A stretch of DNA of 64,000 nucleotides from Halapricum desulfuricans (GTDB lineage: Archaea > Halobacteriota > Halobacteria > Halobacteriales > Haloarculaceae), in NCBI RefSeq assembly GCF_017094525.1, contig NZ_CP064788.1, forward strand, positions 2,651,030-2,715,029. Direction: 5' to 3'. Both the position numbers and the translations under genes were made by a program. The notes under the pieces were generated by a model. That model was not told where the DNA came from and ran no database searches. It worked only from the letters and a program-made list of their open reading frames with translations. Below are positions 1 to 9,071 of the stretch, one piece after another (position 1 is the stretch's first letter; every line of letters starts with the position of its first letter).

Positions 1-242
1 ATCTCGGCGACCGAGCCGTCGGGCTGGACGAGCGTCATCTCGACGCGCGTCGGCGCGGTGCTGGCGTCCAGCTTCAGAAACAGGACGCCATCGGCACCGA
101 CTCGCTCGCCGTCCGGGTGGTCGAGGCCCGTCTCCCGATCGGCGAGTCGACGGGTAAAGGACGCTCTATCTTCGATAGGGGCGTCGGCCTCGACCACGAC
201 GAAGTCGTTGCCAGTGCCGTGGTACTTCTCGACGGTGATCAT
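1..242 (-). CDS. dapF: Diaminopimelate epimerase, 3' part outside the window
   Basis: The first 80 codons are visible; the rest lies beyond base 1. The enzyme converts LL- to meso-diaminopimelate in the lysine pathway. Residues 8-19 read HGTGNDFVVVEA, the N-terminal signature of DapF around the substrate-binding Asn. The ATG at 240-242 overlaps the TGA of lysA by 4 bases (ATGA), so translation is probably coupled to lysA, which lies upstream in the same transcript. The family identity is firm; nothing can be said about the C-terminal half. Confidence 0.93.
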   Translation of the reverse strand, partial: MITVEKYHGTGNDFVVVEADAPIEDRASFTRRLADRETGLDHPDGERVGADGVLFLKLDASTAPTRVEMTLVQPDGSVAE

Positions 243-1486
243 TGCTCGATCTCTAGTCGGGTCAGCTCCGAAAGGGTTTCGCGTTCGACGGCGAGCCGCG
301 ACTCGCCTCCGTCGAGGGAAACGACGGCCGGACGGGGCCGGGAGTTGTAGTTCGAGGCCATCTCGTAGCCGTACGCGCCGGCGTTGCCGATCGTCAGCAC
401 GTCGCCCCGTTCCGGGCCCGGCAGCTCGCGGCCGCGGCCCAGAACGTCGGCGGTCTCACAGATCGGGCCGGCGACCGTCGCCGTGACCGACTCGCGCTCG
501 TCGGCGTCGGGTGCCAGCGTCCGGATCTCGTGGTATGCGTCGTACATCGCCGGGCGCAACAGCGTCGTCATGCCCGCGTCGACGCCGACGACCGTCGTCT
601 CGGGCGTCGGCTTGACGGTGTTGACCGTCGTCAGAAGGACACCTGCGTCGGCGACGACGTACCGGCCGGGTTCGATCCCCAGTCGAGCGTCCAGTTCGCC
701 GACCGCCTCGCGGGTCGCCGCCGCCACGCTGTCGAGATCCAGCGGTTCGTCTGTCGGTCGGTAGGGGATGCCCAGTCCGCCGCCGACATTGAGAAAGTCG
801 AGGTCGTGATCGAGCTCGCGTGCCAACTCGCCCATTCGAGAGACGAGTTCGCGGTGGGCCGCCAGATCCGACGCCTCGTGGATCCCGCTGCCGGCGTGGG
901 CGTGCAGGCCGACGAGGTCGAACCCCCGACTGACGATCTCGCTCGCGAGTTCGGAGACGCGATCGTACGGGACGCCGAACTTCGGGGCGTCGCCGGTCGT
1001 GACCTTGGCGTGGTGGCCCGCACCGACGCCCGGGTTGACCCGGATCGCCAGCGGGCCGTCGTAGCCCCGCTCGGCGAGCGCCTCGAAGGCGTCGGCCGCG
1101 CCGACGGTGATCACCAGATCGAGGTCCCGGGGCGGATCCGCAGCGAGGTCGACGACGTGATCGAGATCCCCGGCGGGCGGGTTGACCGCAGTGTATCGGA
1201 GCCGGTCGAAGCCGGCGTCGACCGCACGCTGGAGTTCGCCGGCAGAGGCACACTCCGCGCCGATCCCCGTCTCTGCGATCGTTTCAAGCGTCGCGCGGAC
1301 GGTGTTGGCCTTGACGGCGTAGCTGATCGACTCCTCGTGAAAAGCGGCTCGGAGGTTGGCGACGTTCTCCCGAACGCGTCGCTGGTCGAGAACGTAGAGC
1401 GGCGTCCCGTGTCCGTCGGCGAGATCGCGCAGCGTGGCCGCGTCCCAGTCGGCCAGGCGGCGGATCGGTGGTCCCTCGGTGGTCAT
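239..1486 (-). CDS. lysA: Diaminopimelate decarboxylase
   Basis: This PLP enzyme makes L-lysine from meso-diaminopimelate, the last step of the pathway. The 415-residue protein has the PLP lysine in YAVKANT (Lys59), the glycine-rich NVGGGLGIPY phosphate-binding segment, and CETADVLG near the C-terminus, which supplies the active-site Cys across the dimer. The start at 1486 gives MTTEGPPIRR; an ATG ten codons upstream is less likely because the family begins close to this point. It is cotranscribed with dapF, with a 4-base overlap. Its length is normal. Confidence 0.94.
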   Translation of the reverse strand: MTTEGPPIRRLADWDAATLRDLADGHGTPLYVLDQRRVRENVANLRAAFHEESISYAVKANTVRATLETIAETGIGAECASAGELQRAVDAGFDRLRYTAVNPPAGDLDHVVDLAADPPRDLDLVITVGAADAFEALAERGYDGPLAIRVNPGVGAGHHAKVTTGDAPKFGVPYDRVSELASEIVSRGFDLVGLHAHAGSGIHEASDLAAHRELVSRMGELARELDHDLDFLNVGGGLGIPYRPTDEPLDLDSVAAATREAVGELDARLGIEPGRYVVADAGVLLTTVNTVKPTPETTVVGVDAGMTTLLRPAMYDAYHEIRTLAPDADERESVTATVAGPICETADVLGRGRELPGPERGDVLTIGNAGAYGYEMASNYNSRPRPAVVSLDGGESRLAVERETLSELTRLEIEQ

Positions 1487-1759
1487 TACGGGTCGTTCGA
1501 TCCGGCCGCAAATCATAGTGACTATCCTGACCCGCCGTCAGAGATCTGCAAAGAGAACTGTCGGTGGAGATAGAAACCGTCTGACGTCGCGAACGCGACT
1601 GTGGGGGGTATCGCCCTGTTTACCGCTATTTACGCTGTGAAACGATCACAGCCGGATATCTCGAAAAGTACGACAGACGCGCCCGGCGGGCACTGATCTC
1701 GTCCGTACGACGGCTGATGAGGGGCCGGCGGCCCGCCCGGAGAGCTCCCGACGGTTCTC

Positions 1760-3424
1760 CTACATCATGCCGCCCATGCCGCCGCCCATACCGCCCATGC
1801 CGCCGGCGCCGGGTCCGCCAGCGCCTTCCTCGTCGCCGCCGGACGTCGACAGGTCGCCGGCAGCGATGATGTCGTCGATCTTCAGCACGAGGTTGGCGGC
1901 CTCGGCGGCCGAGGACAGCGCCTGCGACTTGGCGTGGGCCGTCTCGACGACGCCCGCCTCGTAGGTGTCTTCGATATCGCCGGTGAAGACGTTCAGCCCG
2001 GCGTTCTGGTCGCCGTCCTCGTGGGCGGAGCGGAGTTCGACCAGCGTGTCGATCGAATCGAGGCCGGCGTTCGCCGCCAGCACTCGCGGGATCAGTTCAA
2101 GCGAGTCCGCGAAGGCCTCGATGGCGAGCTGTTCGCGGCCGCTGATGCCGTCGGCGTAGTCGCGCAGCCGGCTCGCGAGTTCGACCTCGACGGCACCGCC
2201 GCCGGCGAGCACGAGCCCGTCCGCGACCGCCGCGGCGACGACGTCCAGCGCGTCGTTGACGCCGCGCTCGAGTTCGTCGACCACGTGGTCGGTCGACCCG
2301 CGCAGCAGCAGCGTCACGCCGTGGGAGTTGTCGCCCTCGACGACGAACCACTCGTTGTCGGCGTCGTAGGTGACGTCGCCCGATCCCAGATCCGCCCCGG
2401 AGAAGTTGTCCAGATCGGAGACGATGTTCGCATCGAGGACCTCGCGCATGAACTCGATGTCGGACTTCTTCGCTCGCTTGACCGCGAGGATTCCCTCCTT
2501 GGCCAGCATGTGCTGGACCATGTCGTCGATGTTCTTCTGACAGAAGACCACGTCGACGCCGGCGTCGGCGATCGTCTCGACCATCTCCTCGAGCTGCTGT
2601 TCCTCCTGTTCGACGAACTGCTGGAGCTGGGACGGGTCGTCGACGCTCAGCTGGGCGTCGGCGTTGGCCTCTTCGATCTCCAGTGCCGTGTCCATCAGGA
2701 GGACCTCGGCGTCCTCGAAGTCGGTCGGCATGTCCTCGTGGACCGGATCCTCCGTGAGGAGGACGCCCTCGACGAGTTCCGAGTCCGCGGCGGTTCCGCT
2801 GGCCTCGGTCGTGATATCCAGGAACTCCAGATCGACGACCGAGGAGCCGTCCTCGGCTTCGACCGTGACGTTCTCGACGGCGTCGACGATCAGCTCGCCG
2901 AGCAGATCCTTGTTCTGCTCCGCGCCCTTGCCGGTCATCGCCGTCTCGGCGACCTGCTTGAGGACTTCCCGGTCATCGACGCTGACTTCCTCAGCCACGT
3001 CGTCGATCTGGCTTCGGGCCTCCTTGGCGGCCATGTCGAAGCCCTTGATGACCGTCGAGGGGTGGATGTCCTGTTCGAGCAGGTCCTCGGCGTTTTTCAG
3101 CAACTCGCCCGAGATCGAGACGGCCGAGGTCGTGCCGTCGCCCGCCTCGTCTTCCTGGGTCTCGGCGACCTCAACGATCATCTCCGCCGTCGGGTTGTCG
3201 ATGTCCATCTCCCGGAGGATGGTCACGCCGTCGTTGGTGACCGTGACGTCGCCCGTCGAGGAGACGAGCATCTTGTCCATCCCCTTCGGACCGAGCGTCG
3301 AGCGTACCGACTCCGCGACCGCCCGGGCCGCGGAGATGTTGTGGCTCTGTGCGTCCTTGTCCTGCATCCGCTGAGAATCCTCGCCCAGAATGACCATGGG
3401 CTGTCCCTGCATTCGCTGACTCAT
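1760..3424 (-). CDS. ths: Thermosome subunit (group II chaperonin)
   Basis: This is a subunit of the archaeal double-ring ATP-dependent folding machine. The 554-residue protein has the chaperonin signatures TLGPKGMDKML (43-53), the ATP-binding GDGTTS (95-100) and the Gly-Met-rich tail GGMGGMGGGMGGMM typical of haloarchaeal Cct/Ths proteins. The start at 3424 (MSQRMQGQP) is chosen because a TATA box lies about 30 bases upstream; a longer reading frame upstream would include that promoter. I cannot decide between alpha and beta type from the sequence alone. It stands alone between lysA and a tRNA gene. Confidence 0.96.
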   Translation of the reverse strand: MSQRMQGQPMVILGEDSQRMQDKDAQSHNISAARAVAESVRSTLGPKGMDKMLVSSTGDVTVTNDGVTILREMDIDNPTAEMIVEVAETQEDEAGDGTTSAVSISGELLKNAEDLLEQDIHPSTVIKGFDMAAKEARSQIDDVAEEVSVDDREVLKQVAETAMTGKGAEQNKDLLGELIVDAVENVTVEAEDGSSVVDLEFLDITTEASGTAADSELVEGVLLTEDPVHEDMPTDFEDAEVLLMDTALEIEEANADAQLSVDDPSQLQQFVEQEEQQLEEMVETIADAGVDVVFCQKNIDDMVQHMLAKEGILAVKRAKKSDIEFMREVLDANIVSDLDNFSGADLGSGDVTYDADNEWFVVEGDNSHGVTLLLRGSTDHVVDELERGVNDALDVVAAAVADGLVLAGGGAVEVELASRLRDYADGISGREQLAIEAFADSLELIPRVLAANAGLDSIDTLVELRSAHEDGDQNAGLNVFTGDIEDTYEAGVVETAHAKSQALSSAAEAANLVLKIDDIIAAGDLSTSGGDEEGAGGPGAGGMGGMGGGMGGMM

Positions 3425-3445
3425 ACTCAGTCGTGGATTGAATGT

Positions 3446-3462
3446 GGTTCTATATAAGCGTG
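3446..3462 (-). promoter_or_regulatory. Promoter of the thermosome gene
   Basis: The minus strand reads CGCTTATATAGAAC, a strong TATA box centred near 3455. The distance to the ATG at 3424 predicts a nearly leaderless transcript. A purine-poor CACACGC stretch lies where the TFB-recognition element is expected. Confidence 0.7.
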
Positions 3463-3590
3463 TGGGTTCGAAGTCGCCTCGCGTCTCGTGGTCCTCGCCG
3501 GTGAGTCCGCGCGGCAGCAACAAGCATCCGCGCCGCGCGGTTCACCGGACACGAGGCCGACGGCCGAGTGGCCGGCAGTTTTTCGCCACG

Positions 3591-3650
3591 TTTTTACGAG
3601 GAGTGGTGCCCGCAGGGCCGAAGGCCCGAGGACACCCGACGAAGTAAAAA
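3591..3650. repeat. Imperfect 60-bp palindrome between thermosome gene and tRNA-Ala
   Basis: The ends TTTTTAC and GTAAAAA are inverted repeats, and the centre is the hairpin GGGCC-gaa-GGCCC (3615-3627). The block lies in the 418-bp interval between the thermosome promoter and tRNA-Ala, which holds no convincing gene. It does not share ends or core with the TNA-flanked elements described elsewhere. It may be a decayed mobile palindrome or a transcription-stop structure. Confidence 0.45.
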
Positions 3651-3720
3651 GTGGTAGTGGTCCACCGAAAGACTCACTCCGTTCGTCTTTCGAGCCCTCA
3701 CTCGCTCACGACGCTCGTGA

Positions 3721-3744
3721 GGACGACGGGGATTTGAACTGAGG
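3721..3744 (-). other. tRNA 3'-end-like fragment
   Basis: The 13 bases at 3727-3739 are identical to the T-arm of the tRNA-Ala gene at 3851-3863 (minus strand GTTCAAATCCCCG). The fragment lacks the pairing 5' half of the T-stem, so it is not a working tRNA. Such partial copies next to a tRNA gene are often remnants of integration at the tRNA 3' end, but T-arms are similar in all tRNAs, so a chance or unrelated tRNA origin is possible. Confidence 0.35.
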
Positions 3745-3805
3745 AAGACGATCGCCTCGCGTTGCTCGGCGCTGCGTGTTCTCTCATTCACATCCCGCCT
3801 CTCAG

Positions 3806-3841
3806 ATTTGCGTCGCTCGCGGTTTGCGAGCGACAGCAAAT
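3806..3841 (-). terminator. Hairpin directly downstream of tRNA-Ala
   Basis: A long stem is formed by ATTTGC plus GTCGCTCGC (3806-3820) with GCGAGCGAC plus GCAAAT (3826-3841), with one bulged base. It starts one base after the mature tRNA 3' end. A similar GCGAGCGAC/TTTGC hairpin follows tRNA-Cys at 32131-32159. It may direct 3' processing or stop transcription; there is no T-run, so the terminator role is a guess. Confidence 0.4.
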
Positions 3842-3842
3842 A

Positions 3843-3914
3843 TGGACCGGCGGGGATTTGAACCCCGGGCCTCTTCCTTGCGAAGGAAGCGATCTGCCAC
3901 TGATCTACCGGCCC
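3843..3914 (-). tRNA. tRNA-Ala(CGC)
   Basis: The 72-base gene folds into a full cloverleaf: acceptor GGGCCGG/CCGGTCC with one G-T pair, D-stem GATC/GATC, anticodon stem CTTCC/GGAAG with loop TTCGCAA, and T-arm CGGGG-TTCAAAT-CCCCG. The anticodon CGC reads the alanine codon GCG, and the discriminator is A. CCA is not encoded. The body matches the haloarchaeal alanine tRNA pattern. Confidence 0.95.
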
Positions 3915-4017
3915 GCGTATGTCGTCCCACGAAGCGCAGGCGTTTGAATGATGCGATTCCCCTGCGCGTGAGACCCGCGTTCCGAACGGCGCGGTGCCGC
4001 TTGACTCCCAAGCGTCG

Positions 4018-4103
4018 TCATAGTGACCGTTGTAAGTCTGTCCCGGATCGTCCGCACGCAGTCGTGCGGTTGCACCGGTACATCGGTACAACGGTCACTA
4101 TCA
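4018..4103 (+). mobile_element. Family I palindromic element, 80 bp, TCA target repeats, at the rpsJ stop codon
   Basis: The element occupies 4021-4100 between direct repeats TCA at 4018-4020 and 4101-4103. Its ends TAGTGACCGTTGTA and TACAACGGTCACTA pair perfectly over 14 bp, and an inner hairpin CCGCAC/GTGCGG is present. The right-hand TCA is, on the minus strand, the TGA stop codon of rpsJ. The uS10 C-terminus is complete (ends IVLED), so insertion happened in the stop triplet without changing the protein. It has no coding capacity and resembles a MITE. Confidence 0.8.
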
Positions 4104-4409
4104 GTCCTCGAGCACGATCTCGATCGAGACGTCGTTGGGCACCTGGATGCGCATCAGCTGGCGGAGCGCCCGTTCGTCGGCGTCGATGTCGATCAGCCGC
4201 TTGTGGACGCGCATCTCCCAGTGCTCCCAGGTCGCCGTCCCTTCGCCGTCGGGCGACTTCCGGGCAGGCACTTCCAGCGTCTTGGTCGGCAGCGGGACGG
4301 GCCCGCTGAGCTTGACGCCGGTCTTGTTGGCGATCTCGCGGACGTCGTCGCAGATGTCGTCCAGATCGTCCGGGTTCGTGCCCGCGAGCCGAACGCGTGC
4401 TTGCTGCAT
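4101..4409 (-). CDS. rpsJ: 30S ribosomal protein S10 (uS10)
   Basis: The 102-residue protein is full length for archaeal uS10, a component of the 30S head. It begins [20 protein letters not shown] and contains the conserved PTKTLEVP and the RLIDI segment. Its ATG overlaps the stop of the EF-1A gene by one base (TAATG), so the two genes form one translationally coupled unit. This EF-1A/uS10 order is common in archaea. The TGA stop codon is shared with the target repeat of a palindromic element immediately downstream. Confidence 0.97.
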   Translation of the reverse strand: MQQARVRLAGTNPDDLDDICDDVREIANKTGVKLSGPVPLPTKTLEVPARKSPDGEGTATWEHWEMRVHKRLIDIDADERALRQLMRIQVPNDVSIEIVLED

Positions 4410-5680
4410 TATTCGCGCTCTTGAACGCTCAGGACCTTCCCTGCCGCGATGGTCTGACCCATGTCACGGATGGCGAAGGACCCGAGCTCGGGGATCTCGC
4501 TGGACGGCTCGATGCTGAGCGGCTTCTGCGGCCGAACGGTGACGACCGCCGCGTCACCCGACTGGATGAAGTCGGGGTTCTCCTCGGCGACCTCGCCGGA
4601 GGAGGGGTCGATCTTCTTGTCGATGGACTCGACCGTACAGGCGACCTGTGCGGTGTGGGCGTGGAAGACCGGCGTGTAACCGGCCGTGATCACGCTGGGG
4701 TGCTGCATGACGACGATCTGCGCCTGGAAGGTCTCGGCGACCGTCGGCGGGTCGTCGGCCGGACCACAGACGTCGCCGCGGCGGATGTCGTCCTTGCCGA
4801 TACCGCGGACGTTGAACCCGACGTTGTCGCCGGGGCCCGCGCTGTCGACTTCCTCGTGGTGCATCTCGATGGTCTTGACCTCGCCACCGACGTCCGAGGG
4901 CTGGAAGCTGACGTTGTCGCCGGGGTTCATCGTCCCGGTCTCGATCCGTCCGACGGGAACGGTCCCGATGCCGGAGATCGTGTAGACGTCCTGGATCGGC
5001 AGTCGCAGCGGCGCGTCCGTCGGCGGCTGGGGCTCCGGCAGGTTGTTGAGCGCTTCCAGCAGGGTCGGGCCGTCGTACCAGGGCGTGTTGTCCGAAGCGG
5101 ACTCGACGTTGTCGCCCTCGAAGGCCGAGGTCGGGATGAAGCTCGCGTCGTCGGTGTCGAACGACACCTGGTTGAGCAGCTGCTTGACCTCTTCGACGAC
5201 CTGCTTGTAATCGGACTCGCTGTAGTCGACGAGGTCCATCTTGTTGACGGCGACGATGAGTTCGTCGATACCCAGCGTCTTCGAGAGGAAGACGTGCTCC
5301 TGGGTCTGGGGCTGGACGCCGTCGTCGGCGGCGACCACGAGCACGGCGTTGTCGGCCTGGCTCGCGCCCGTGATCATGTTCTTCACGAAGTCGCGGTGCC
5401 CGGGACAGTCGACGATGGTGAAGTAGTACTCGTCGGTGTCGAACTCCTGGTGGGCGATGTCAATGGTGACCCCGCGCTCGCGCTCCTCGGCGAGGTTGTC
5501 CATGACGTAGGCGAACTCGAAGCCGCCCTTGCCCTTCTCTTCTGCTTCCTCGCGGTACTGTTCGATGACGTGCTCGGGGACGGACCCTGTCTCGAACAGG
5601 AGTCGCCCGACCATCGTACTCTTTCCGTGGTCGACGTGGCCGATAATGGCCAGGTTCTGGTGCGGTTTGTCCTCACTCAT
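4409..5680 (-). CDS. tuf: Translation elongation factor 1-alpha (EF-Tu orthologue)
   Basis: This GTPase brings aminoacyl-tRNA to the ribosome. The 423-residue protein shows all GTPase motifs: GHVDHGKS (G1), RGVTID (G2), DCPGH (G3), NKMD (G4) and SAF (G5), followed by the two beta-barrel domains with VGRIETG and the C-terminal SFAIRDMG. It is the first gene of a unit with rpsJ and has its own strong promoter about 50 bases upstream. Length and start are standard for the family. Confidence 0.97.
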   Translation of the reverse strand: MSEDKPHQNLAIIGHVDHGKSTMVGRLLFETGSVPEHVIEQYREEAEEKGKGGFEFAYVMDNLAEERERGVTIDIAHQEFDTDEYYFTIVDCPGHRDFVKNMITGASQADNAVLVVAADDGVQPQTQEHVFLSKTLGIDELIVAVNKMDLVDYSESDYKQVVEEVKQLLNQVSFDTDDASFIPTSAFEGDNVESASDNTPWYDGPTLLEALNNLPEPQPPTDAPLRLPIQDVYTISGIGTVPVGRIETGTMNPGDNVSFQPSDVGGEVKTIEMHHEEVDSAGPGDNVGFNVRGIGKDDIRRGDVCGPADDPPTVAETFQAQIVVMQHPSVITAGYTPVFHAHTAQVACTVESIDKKIDPSSGEVAEENPDFIQSGDAAVVTVRPQKPLSIEPSSEIPELGSFAIRDMGQTIAAGKVLSVQERE

Positions 5681-5726
5681 TGGTATCTCACGCGCAGAGG
5701 CGCTGTATCGGAATCATTCGGCAGAA

Positions 5727-5745
5727 GCAATTAAAACCGTTTCGA
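5727..5745 (-). promoter_or_regulatory. Promoter of the EF-1A/rpsJ unit
   Basis: The minus strand reads CGAAACGGTTTTAATTGC. CGAAACGG fits a TFB-recognition element and TTTTAATT a TATA box. The spacing gives a leader of about 25 bases before the ATG at 5680. Confidence 0.65.
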
Positions 5746-5794
5746 TACGGCGTAAGCGGTATCCCGTTGCTGTCTGGCGATTTGGGAACTGCTG

Positions 5795-6751
5795 TCACGG
5801 ATCGGGCCGGGGAAGGCGATTAATATCGGCCAGTATCGCCGTCGCAGTTTCCGGGCCGCCAGCACCCCGCCCCGAGAGGTTGAGTCGGCCGGCGTTTTCG
5901 GTTTCCAGCTGGACGATATTGGTCGTCCCCGTAACCGCGAGGTCGGCCTGTTCGGGGACCAGCCGCGGCCCCACGCGGATCTCCCCGCCCGCAACCTCGC
6001 CGATCAGCCGGATCGTCCGGCCGTCCTCGCGGGCCAGTTCCAGCGCGCTGGGCGGGATCGCGTCGATCCCCTCGACGGTCGCGTCAGCGAGTGTGTACTC
6101 CCGATCCTCCGCGAGGACGTTCGCCAGGATGACGCACTTCAGCGCGGCGTCGGTCCCCTCCACGTCGAAGGACGGGTCCGCTTCGGCGACGCCCAAGTCC
6201 TGGGCCTCCGCCAGCACGTGCTCGTAGCCGAGCCCCTCCGCGGCCATCCGCGAGAGGACGAAGTTCGCGGTCCCGTTGAGCACGCCCCGGGCGGCGGTGA
6301 TCGTCGACGGGCCGTAGTCCTCAATCGTCGACAGCACCGGGATCGCACCGCCCACCGTCGCTTCGAACCGAACCTCGCCAGCGCTGTCCTCGGCCAGCGC
6401 CGTCACCTCGCCGTAGCGCTCTGCGACCGGCCCCTTGTTGGCCAGCACGACGTGGCGGTCCCGTTCGAGCGCACGCTCGACGTGACCAAAGCCAGGCTGG
6501 GCGTCGCCCAGCGTCGTCGGCGTCGCCTCCACGAGCGCGTCGTACTCGGCCGCCAGCGCGTCTTCCGGATCTGCCGTCCCGACAGCGCCCTCGCTGTCCT
6601 TGCGTTCGAGGACGGCGTCGATGTCGAGACCGTCGGGGTCGACCGCGGCCGAACGCGAGTCGGCTATCGCGGTGACGTCGTGCCCGTCATCGCCGGCCAG
6701 TTGCGCGACCGAGCGACCGACAGCACCGGCGCCTGCGATCGCCAGCCGCAT
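5795..6751 (-). CDS. hom: Homoserine dehydrogenase, copy 1
   Basis: The enzyme reduces aspartate semialdehyde to homoserine for threonine and methionine. The 318-residue protein has a Rossmann NAD(P) site GAGAVG near the start, the family motif LVEATPTTLGDAQPG, and catalytic-domain segments ANKGP and GVLNGTANF. It has no ACT domain of its own; the preceding gene supplies one and overlaps it by one base (TGATG). A second copy at 8118-9071 is nearly identical from about residue 65 onward but clearly different in the N-terminal Rossmann part. Confidence 0.93.
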   Translation of the reverse strand: MRLAIAGAGAVGRSVAQLAGDDGHDVTAIADSRSAAVDPDGLDIDAVLERKDSEGAVGTADPEDALAAEYDALVEATPTTLGDAQPGFGHVERALERDRHVVLANKGPVAERYGEVTALAEDSAGEVRFEATVGGAIPVLSTIEDYGPSTITAARGVLNGTANFVLSRMAAEGLGYEHVLAEAQDLGVAEADPSFDVEGTDAALKCVILANVLAEDREYTLADATVEGIDAIPPSALELAREDGRTIRLIGEVAGGEIRVGPRLVPEQADLAVTGTTNIVQLETENAGRLNLSGRGAGGPETATAILADINRLPRPDP

Positions 6752-7278
6752 CAGACGCCACCTCCCGCCGCCAGCGGCTCGATCACGCGCAGCTCCTTCT
6801 CGTCGGCGACCGTCCGCACGGCCGCGAGCGTCTCCTCGACGGCACCCTGATCGGCCTTCAGCCGGAGTCGGGCACTCGACTCGTCGTCAGTTCCCTCGGG
6901 TGCGGACAGCGACAGGTCCGCGACGCGGCTGTTCGCTTCCGTCCGCAACCGCGAGAGCGTATCCGAGAGGTCGGTGTCGACGAGATGGCCCACGAGGACG
7001 ATCGTCAGCTCCTCGCTGTAGCGTTCCTGGCCGGCCTGAACGACGTTGACGCCGGCCTCGCGCAGCGCCTCGACAATCGTCTCGAACCGCTCCGGCGTCG
7101 CCTCCAGGTCCACCTCCACGGGGATCCGACCGCGCGGCGTGACGTTGCCCCGCTCGTGGAAGATCGACAGCAGGTTCCCGCCGTTGTCGGCGATCGGTTC
7201 CAGCGCTCGGAGCAGTTCCCCTGGTTCGTCGACCAGCTCCAGTCGCACGGTGTAGGCCTGGGTTCGCGTCTCGCTCAT
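6751..7278 (-). CDS. ACT-domain regulatory protein, partner of hom copy 1
   Basis: The 175-residue protein has an N-terminal ACT domain (VRLELVDEPGELLRALEPI, then NGGNLLSIFHERG) and a second alpha/beta region with EEL and VLVGHLVDTDL. ACT domains bind amino acids, and the gene is translationally coupled to homoserine dehydrogenase, so feedback control of that enzyme by threonine or a related amino acid is the likely role (inference). A second copy lies at 9071-9595. The C-terminus LRVIEPLAAGGGV is the same in both. Confidence 0.85.
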   Translation of the reverse strand: MSETRTQAYTVRLELVDEPGELLRALEPIADNGGNLLSIFHERGNVTPRGRIPVEVDLEATPERFETIVEALREAGVNVVQAGQERYSEELTIVLVGHLVDTDLSDTLSRLRTEANSRVADLSLSAPEGTDDESSARLRLKADQGAVEETLAAVRTVADEKELRVIEPLAAGGGV

Positions 7279-7448
7279 CGGACGCTCACCCCGCTCTCGA
7301 TCGGGTTCATGCTACCTGGCGTACGCCGGACGCCGTCAAGAAAGTTCGGACGAGAAACCGGTGGCGGTCGCCACAAACCAGACGTATCGTCTTCGCTCGA
7401 CACCGCGCTCCGAAATAGCATACACCTATCACCTTAGACAGCCAACAT

Positions 7449-8045
7449 ATGGGCATGGATATACGATCACGAACTCGTAACGCCGAACTCGCCCGCGGGG
7501 CGGTCGCCGGCGCTGTCGGTTTCGTCGCTGGCTATCTGCTCACGTGGATCTTCGCCGGCGCAAAGATCGCGGATCTCACGATCGGCGGGGTCTTCGGCGG
7601 CGGTGTGCCGGACTGGCGGGCGGTCCTGTGGGTGTTTTATGACAGTCATTTCGTCGGCACGCGGACGCCCGAGGTATTCGGCCCGGGCGGCGATCGCTGG
7701 GCCGGCGGCGACCTCATCGACACAGTCGAACTGCTCGGCGTCGAGTACCTCTATCTCGTGCCCGTCGTCGTCCTCCTGATCGGGGGCGTGGCGATGGCAC
7801 GTTTCGCCGGCGCGAGGACGGCCAGGGACGGAGCGATGGCCGGCGCCACGCTCACACTCGGGTATGTCCCGCTCGTGGTCCTCGGGCTCTTCGTCGCCAC
7901 CCAGGGCGGCGTGGCGCCCAGTCCGCTCCGCGCGCTCGTGATCGCGGGTGTCGTCTACCCGATCGCGCTCGGTGCGATCGGCGGTGCTGTCACCGGTTTC
8001 TATTTCGATTCAGCGAGAGAAACCGGCCACACCCAGCGGACGTGA
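7449..8045 (+). CDS. Membrane protein of unknown function, four predicted TM helices
   Basis: The 198-residue protein has hydrophobic helices near residues 17-36, 95-115, 130-150 and 162-182, with a loop of about 60 residues between the first two. It lies between the two hom-ACT pairs on the opposite strand and has no obvious link with amino acid synthesis. An AT-rich stretch with GCATACACC lies about 30 bases upstream of the ATG. I recognise it only as a haloarchaeal-type conserved membrane protein. Confidence 0.75.
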   Translation: MGMDIRSRTRNAELARGAVAGAVGFVAGYLLTWIFAGAKIADLTIGGVFGGGVPDWRAVLWVFYDSHFVGTRTPEVFGPGGDRWAGGDLIDTVELLGVEYLYLVPVVVLLIGGVAMARFAGARTARDGAMAGATLTLGYVPLVVLGLFVATQGGVAPSPLRALVIAGVVYPIALGAIGGAVTGFYFDSARETGHTQRT

Positions 8046-8117
8046 ACGGCGTTTCGGCACGCTGTCGGCGTGCAGCCGGGCGGTGAGAAATCGCTGCTCG
8101 GAGTCGCGTGACGGCTG

Positions 8118-9071
8118 TCAGAGCGGCGGGAGCCGACCCACGTCCGCGAGCATCGCCGTCGCGGTCTCGGGGCCGCCGGCACCCCGCCCCGAGAGGTTGA
8201 GTCGGCCGGCGTTTTCGGTCTCCAGCTGGACGATGTTGGTCGTCCCCGTGACCGCGAGTTCGCTGTGTTCGGGGACCAGCCGCGGCCCCACGCGGATCTC
8301 CCCGCCCGCGACCTCGCCGATCAGCCGGATCGTCCGGCCGTCCTCCTGGGCCAGTTCCAGCGCGCTCTCGGGGATGTCCCTGATTCCCTCGACTGTCGCG
8401 TCCGCGAGGGTGTACTCCCGATCCTCCGCGAGGACGTTCGCCAGGATGACGCACTTCAGCGCGGCGTCGGTCCCCTCCACGTCGAACGCGGGATCGGTCT
8501 CGGCGACGCCCAGGTCCTGGGCCTCCGCCAGCACGTGCTCGTAGCCGAGCCCGGCGTTGGCCATCCGCGAGAGGATGAAGTTCGCGGTCCCGTTGAGCAC
8601 GCCCCGGGCGGCGGTGATCGTCGCCGGACCGTAGTCCTCGATCGTCGACAGCACCGGGATCGCACCGCCCACCGTCGCCTCGAACCGGACCTCGCCAGCG
8701 CTGTCCTCGGCCAGCGCCATCACCTCGCCGTAGCGTTCGGCCATCGGCCCCTTGTTGGCCAGCACGACGTGGCGGTCCCGTTCGAGCGCACGCTCGACGT
8801 GGCCAAAGCCAGGCTGGGCGTCGCCCAGCGTGACCGGCGTCGCCTCGACGAGCACATCGTACTCGGCCGCCAGCGCGTCTTCCGGGTCGGCCTCGCCGAG
8901 GTGGCGCTCGCCCTCCTGCTGGCGTTCGAGCGCGGCCTCGACGTCGATCCCGTCGGCGTCGATCGTCGCCGCCTCGACGTTGGCCATCGCGGTGACTTCG
9001 TGCTCGTACTCGCTGGCGAGTTCCGCGACGGAACCCCCGACGGTGCCGGTCCCGACGATCGCCAGCCGCAT
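8118..9071 (-). CDS. hom: Homoserine dehydrogenase, copy 2
   Basis: This 317-residue paralogue of the gene at 5795-6751 has the Rossmann motif GTGTVG, LVEATPVTLGDAQPG, ANKGP and GVLNGTANF. From about residue 65 to the end the two proteins differ at only scattered positions, and the DNA is also closely similar there. In the first 65 residues they differ at many positions. Like copy 1 it overlaps its ACT partner by one base. Both copies look intact. Confidence 0.92.
   Translation of the reverse strand: MRLAIVGTGTVGGSVAELASEYEHEVTAMANVEAATIDADGIDVEAALERQQEGERHLGEADPEDALAAEYDVLVEATPVTLGDAQPGFGHVERALERDRHVVLANKGPMAERYGEVMALAEDSAGEVRFEATVGGAIPVLSTIEDYGPATITAARGVLNGTANFILSRMANAGLGYEHVLAEAQDLGVAETDPAFDVEGTDAALKCVILANVLAEDREYTLADATVEGIRDIPESALELAQEDGRTIRLIGEVAGGEIRVGPRLVPEHSELAVTGTTNIVQLETENAGRLNLSGRGAGGPETATAMLADVGRLPPL

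Noticed and set aside
1511-1526. Dyad TCATAGTGACTATC near the lysA start, like an end of a family I element
   Set aside because: Only about ten bases match, there is no opposite end within 200 bp and no core sequence.
1934-3457. 507-codon plus-strand frame opposite the thermosome gene
   Set aside because: It mirrors the thermosome reading frame in GC-rich DNA and reads as low-complexity Asp/Val/Arg sequence without any domain.
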